A stretch of 64,000 nucleotides of DNA from Polaribacter sp. BAL334 (GTDB taxonomy: Bacteria; Bacteroidota; Bacteroidia; Flavobacteriales; Flavobacteriaceae): assembly GCF_015767435.1 (NCBI RefSeq), contig NZ_JADWOV010000301.1, positions 248,001 to 312,000 of the forward strand, written 5' to 3'. Below, piece after piece: positions 62,009 to 64,000 of the stretch (positions within the stretch are counted from its first letter, which is position 1; each line of letters starts with the position of its first letter). Under the pieces are notes generated by a model. It searched no databases. It had not been told where the DNA came from and saw nothing but the letters and a program-made list of their open reading frames with translations. Position numbers and translations under genes: made by a program.

Positions 62009-62378
62009 ATTTTTTATCAAAACTCACAAACATATTGATCCAAAGAATTCGCGATAAACGTAAATTGAAAGGAGCTAAAATCAATAAAACCAAGAAAATA
62101 CTTAAAAAAGACTGTAATAAATTTAGTTCAAAAAACACTTTTGAAATCACAAAAACAGCCACAGAAATCGCCACTGTAATTCCATAATTTACATACATTG
62201 CCCCATAAAAAAAGGAAGGTTCCATCATGTATTTTAAATTACAATTCGGACAATGAGAATGAATTTCTGTCACTTTTGAAGGTCGATAATTGAATTTATT
62301 TTTATAGAACTCACCTTCATGACATCTTGGACATTTTGCCTTGAAAATACTATACAATTTGGTGCCTTTTTTAAACAT
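61989..62378 (-). CDS. DUF983 zinc-ribbon membrane protein
   Basis: 129 residues. An N-terminal zinc ribbon (KCPRCHEGEFYKN and HCPNCNLKY, four Cys) precedes PSFFYGAMYVNYGITVAI and two membrane helices (about 60-80 and 88-107). Matches DUF983. Some members are linked to cytochrome oxidase loci, but here it stands alone and its role is unknown. It converges on the FAD oxidoreductase with overlapping ends. Confidence 0.88.
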   Translation of the reverse strand: MFKKGTKLYSIFKAKCPRCHEGEFYKNKFNYRPSKVTEIHSHCPNCNLKYMMEPSFFYGAMYVNYGITVAISVAVFVISKVFFELNLLQSFLSIFLVLLILAPFNLRLSRILWINMFVSFDKKFTKKND

Positions 62379-62398
62379 GATACAAATTAAAATTTACA

Positions 62399-62406
62399 TA
62401 CTTTTG
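62399..62406 (+). promoter_or_regulatory. Putative -7 box for the ABC-F gene
   Basis: TACTTTTG, perfect TAnnTTTG, 49 bases before the start codon. Confidence 0.5.
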
Positions 62407-62455
62407 CAAAAGTAAATTTTTAAAAACTCATACTGAGTAACAATTATCACATTTT

Positions 62456-64000
62456 ATGTTAAACGTACACAATTTATCAGTCACCTTCATGGGAACTGAC
62501 TTGTTTTCAGGCATTACTTTCAAACTAAATAAAGGAGATAGAATTGGATTGATAGGGAAAAATGGTGCTGGAAAATCCACACTTTTAAAAGTGCTTTCTA
62601 GAGATATTGAAAGTAGTGGAGGCACTATGGCTTTTGACAAAGATGTGAGAATTGGTTTTCTACGTCAAGATATTGATTTTGTGCAAGGACGAACCATTTT
62701 GGAAGAAGCGTATCAAGCATTTGTGGAAATCAAAGAAATTGAAGTAAAACTGGAGGGAATTAATGAACAATTGGTGACAAGAACGGATTATGAAAGTGAA
62801 GAATACAGCCAATTAATTCATGATTTGACCGATTTAACTGAGCGTTACGAATTGCTAGGAGGGTATAATTATCAAGGAGATACTGAGAAAATATTACAAG
62901 GTTTAGGATTTCAAAGAGAAGATTTTGATAAGTTGACAGATACTTTTTCTGGTGGATGGAGAATGCGAATTGAATTGGCAAAATTACTGTTGCAGAACAA
63001 TGATATTTTGTTACTAGATGAGCCTACAAACCACTTGGATATTGAATCCATTATTTGGTTAGAAAACTTTTTAAAGAATTATTCAGGTGCCATTGTGTTG
63101 GTTTCTCACGATAAAATGTTCTTAGACAACGTAACAAATAGAACTATTGAAATTTCTTTAGGTCAAATTTACGATTACAAAAAACCGTATTCTCAATTTT
63201 TAGAATTGCGAGGAGAAATCAAAGAAAAACAGTTACAGGCTCAGAAAAATCAGGACAAGGAAATCAAAGCAAAACAATTGTTGATTGATAAATTCCGTGC
63301 AAAAGCCAACAAAGCTTCTATGGCACAATCACTCATCAAACAGTTGGATAAAGTAGAGCGAATTGAAGTAGATCAGGATGACAATGCTGTGATGAATGTG
63401 CGATTTGCCATCTCTAAAGAACCAGGAAGAATCATTGTGGAGGCAGAAAATGTTTCCAAATATTATGGTGATAAAAAAATTCTAGAAAACGTAAACTTGC
63501 TGATTGAACGCAACAGTAAAATTGCGTTTGTAGGACAAAATGGACAAGGAAAATCTACCTTAGCCAAAATGATGGTGGGCGAAATTCCGTTCAAAGGTCA
63601 TTTAAAATTAGGGCACAACGTACAAGTTGGGTATTTTGCGCAAAATCAATCAGAATATTTGCCACCAGAAAAAACGGTGTTGGAAATTATGGAGGATTCA
63701 GCAACAGATGGCAACAGAATGCGCGTAAGAGACATGTTAGGTTCGTTTTTATTTGGAGGTGATGCTGTTGATAAAAAAGCAAAAGTATTGTCTGGAGGAG
63801 AGCGTAATAGATTGGCATTGTGTAAGTTATTATTGCAGCCATTCAATGTCTTGATTATGGATGAGCCTACAAATCACTTGGACATTGCCTCAAAAAATGT
63901 GTTGAAAGAAGCGTTGAAACAGTTCAATGGAACATTGATTTTAGTTTCTCACGACCGTGAATTTTTACAAGGATTGACCACAACAGTTTATGGGTTTAAA
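62456..64000 (+). CDS. ABC-F family ATPase, 3' end outside window
   Basis: 515 codons visible, running off the end in frame. Two ATP-binding cassettes without membrane parts: Walker A GKNGAGKSTLLK and GQNGQGKSTLAK; signatures FSGGWRMRIELAKLLL and LSGGERNRLALCKLLL; Walker B LLLDEPTNHLDIES and LIMDEPTNHLDI. The linker between them is basic and helical (KEKQLQAQKNQDKEIKAKQ), as in translation factors of the Uup/EttA type. A ribosome-linked housekeeping role is more likely than antibiotic resistance, but the subfamily cannot be fixed here. Confidence 0.95.
   Translation, partial: MLNVHNLSVTFMGTDLFSGITFKLNKGDRIGLIGKNGAGKSTLLKVLSRDIESSGGTMAFDKDVRIGFLRQDIDFVQGRTILEEAYQAFVEIKEIEVKLEGINEQLVTRTDYESEEYSQLIHDLTDLTERYELLGGYNYQGDTEKILQGLGFQREDFDKLTDTFSGGWRMRIELAKLLLQNNDILLLDEPTNHLDIESIIWLENFLKNYSGAIVLVSHDKMFLDNVTNRTIEISLGQIYDYKKPYSQFLELRGEIKEKQLQAQKNQDKEIKAKQLLIDKFRAKANKASMAQSLIKQLDKVERIEVDQDDNAVMNVRFAISKEPGRIIVEAENVSKYYGDKKILENVNLLIERNSKIAFVGQNGQGKSTLAKMMVGEIPFKGHLKLGHNVQVGYFAQNQSEYLPPEKTVLEIMEDSATDGNRMRVRDMLGSFLFGGDAVDKKAKVLSGGERNRLALCKLLLQPFNVLIMDEPTNHLDIASKNVLKEALKQFNGTLILVSHDREFLQGLTTTVYGFK

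Overview
The window is AT-rich and densely coded, and it looks like a chromosomal segment of a gliding marine member of the Flavobacteriaceae (Bacteroidota), of the Tenacibaculum/Polaribacter kind. The evidence is the gldKLMN block of the type IX secretion and gliding machinery, promoters with the Bacteroidota -7 box TAnnTTTG, no recognisable Shine-Dalgarno sites, many MKK...-type lipoproteins, and family-typical genes (LptE, DUF4920, GldK-type SUMF1, M56 with a TonB C-terminus). The genus is inference. No rRNA, tRNA, CRISPR array, prophage or intact insertion sequence was seen, and no gene-free stretch exceeds 300 bases.

Layout. 1-3.7 kb (minus): the start of a K+-dependent membrane pyrophosphatase, soluble pyrophosphatase, and the pyruvate dehydrogenase E1 beta subunit. 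3.9-9.1 kb (plus): etfBA, a bifunctional-nuclease/UVR protein, a nucleoside transporter with an unusual secreted N-terminal domain, and thymidylate synthase. 9.2-17.2 kb: dihydrofolate reductase, an M24 peptidase lipoprotein, DNA-3-methyladenine glycosylase I, a MazG-like protein, a GH2 beta-galactosidase and a small Fe-S protein. 17.3-25.2 kb: ilvE, a DUF4920/cytochrome-like lipoprotein pair, mnmD, a 43-residue membrane protein, ruvC-hemW, a cyclase, a hydrolase, CorA and a YjbR protein.

25.3-32 kb holds a compact plus-strand cluster that reads as a trans-4-hydroxy-L-proline catabolic pathway: 2-epimerase, D-hydroxyproline dehydrogenase, DHDPS-fold deaminase and alpha-ketoglutarate semialdehyde dehydrogenase. 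A secreted DUF885 metalloprotein is co-translated inside it. A giant TolB-propeller amidohydrolase follows on the minus strand. 36.6-45.4 kb: adenine deaminase, PhnA, a BlaI/M56/TPR/TonB-C-like lipoprotein operon, and two exported minus-strand proteins. 45.6-52.2 kb (minus): groESL, secG, a TPR protein, lptE, a receiver-less sigma-54 activator and miaB. 52.4-62 kb (plus): topA, an arginase-fold protein that has lost metal ligands, gldKLMN and an FAD oxidoreductase. The window ends inside an ABC-F ATPase.

The most unusual structure lies between genes. Several stop codons are followed at once by degenerate arrays with a strict 7-base period (after mnmD, the amidohydrolase, the sigma-54 activator and miaB; possibly groES) or an 8-base period (after the hydroxyproline epimerase). 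In the clearest cases the unit contains a stop triplet, so the array places stops in all three frames. Two further repeat-like intergenic elements are present: a perfect-loop palindrome at 25180-25206 and a structured element at 60759-60901.
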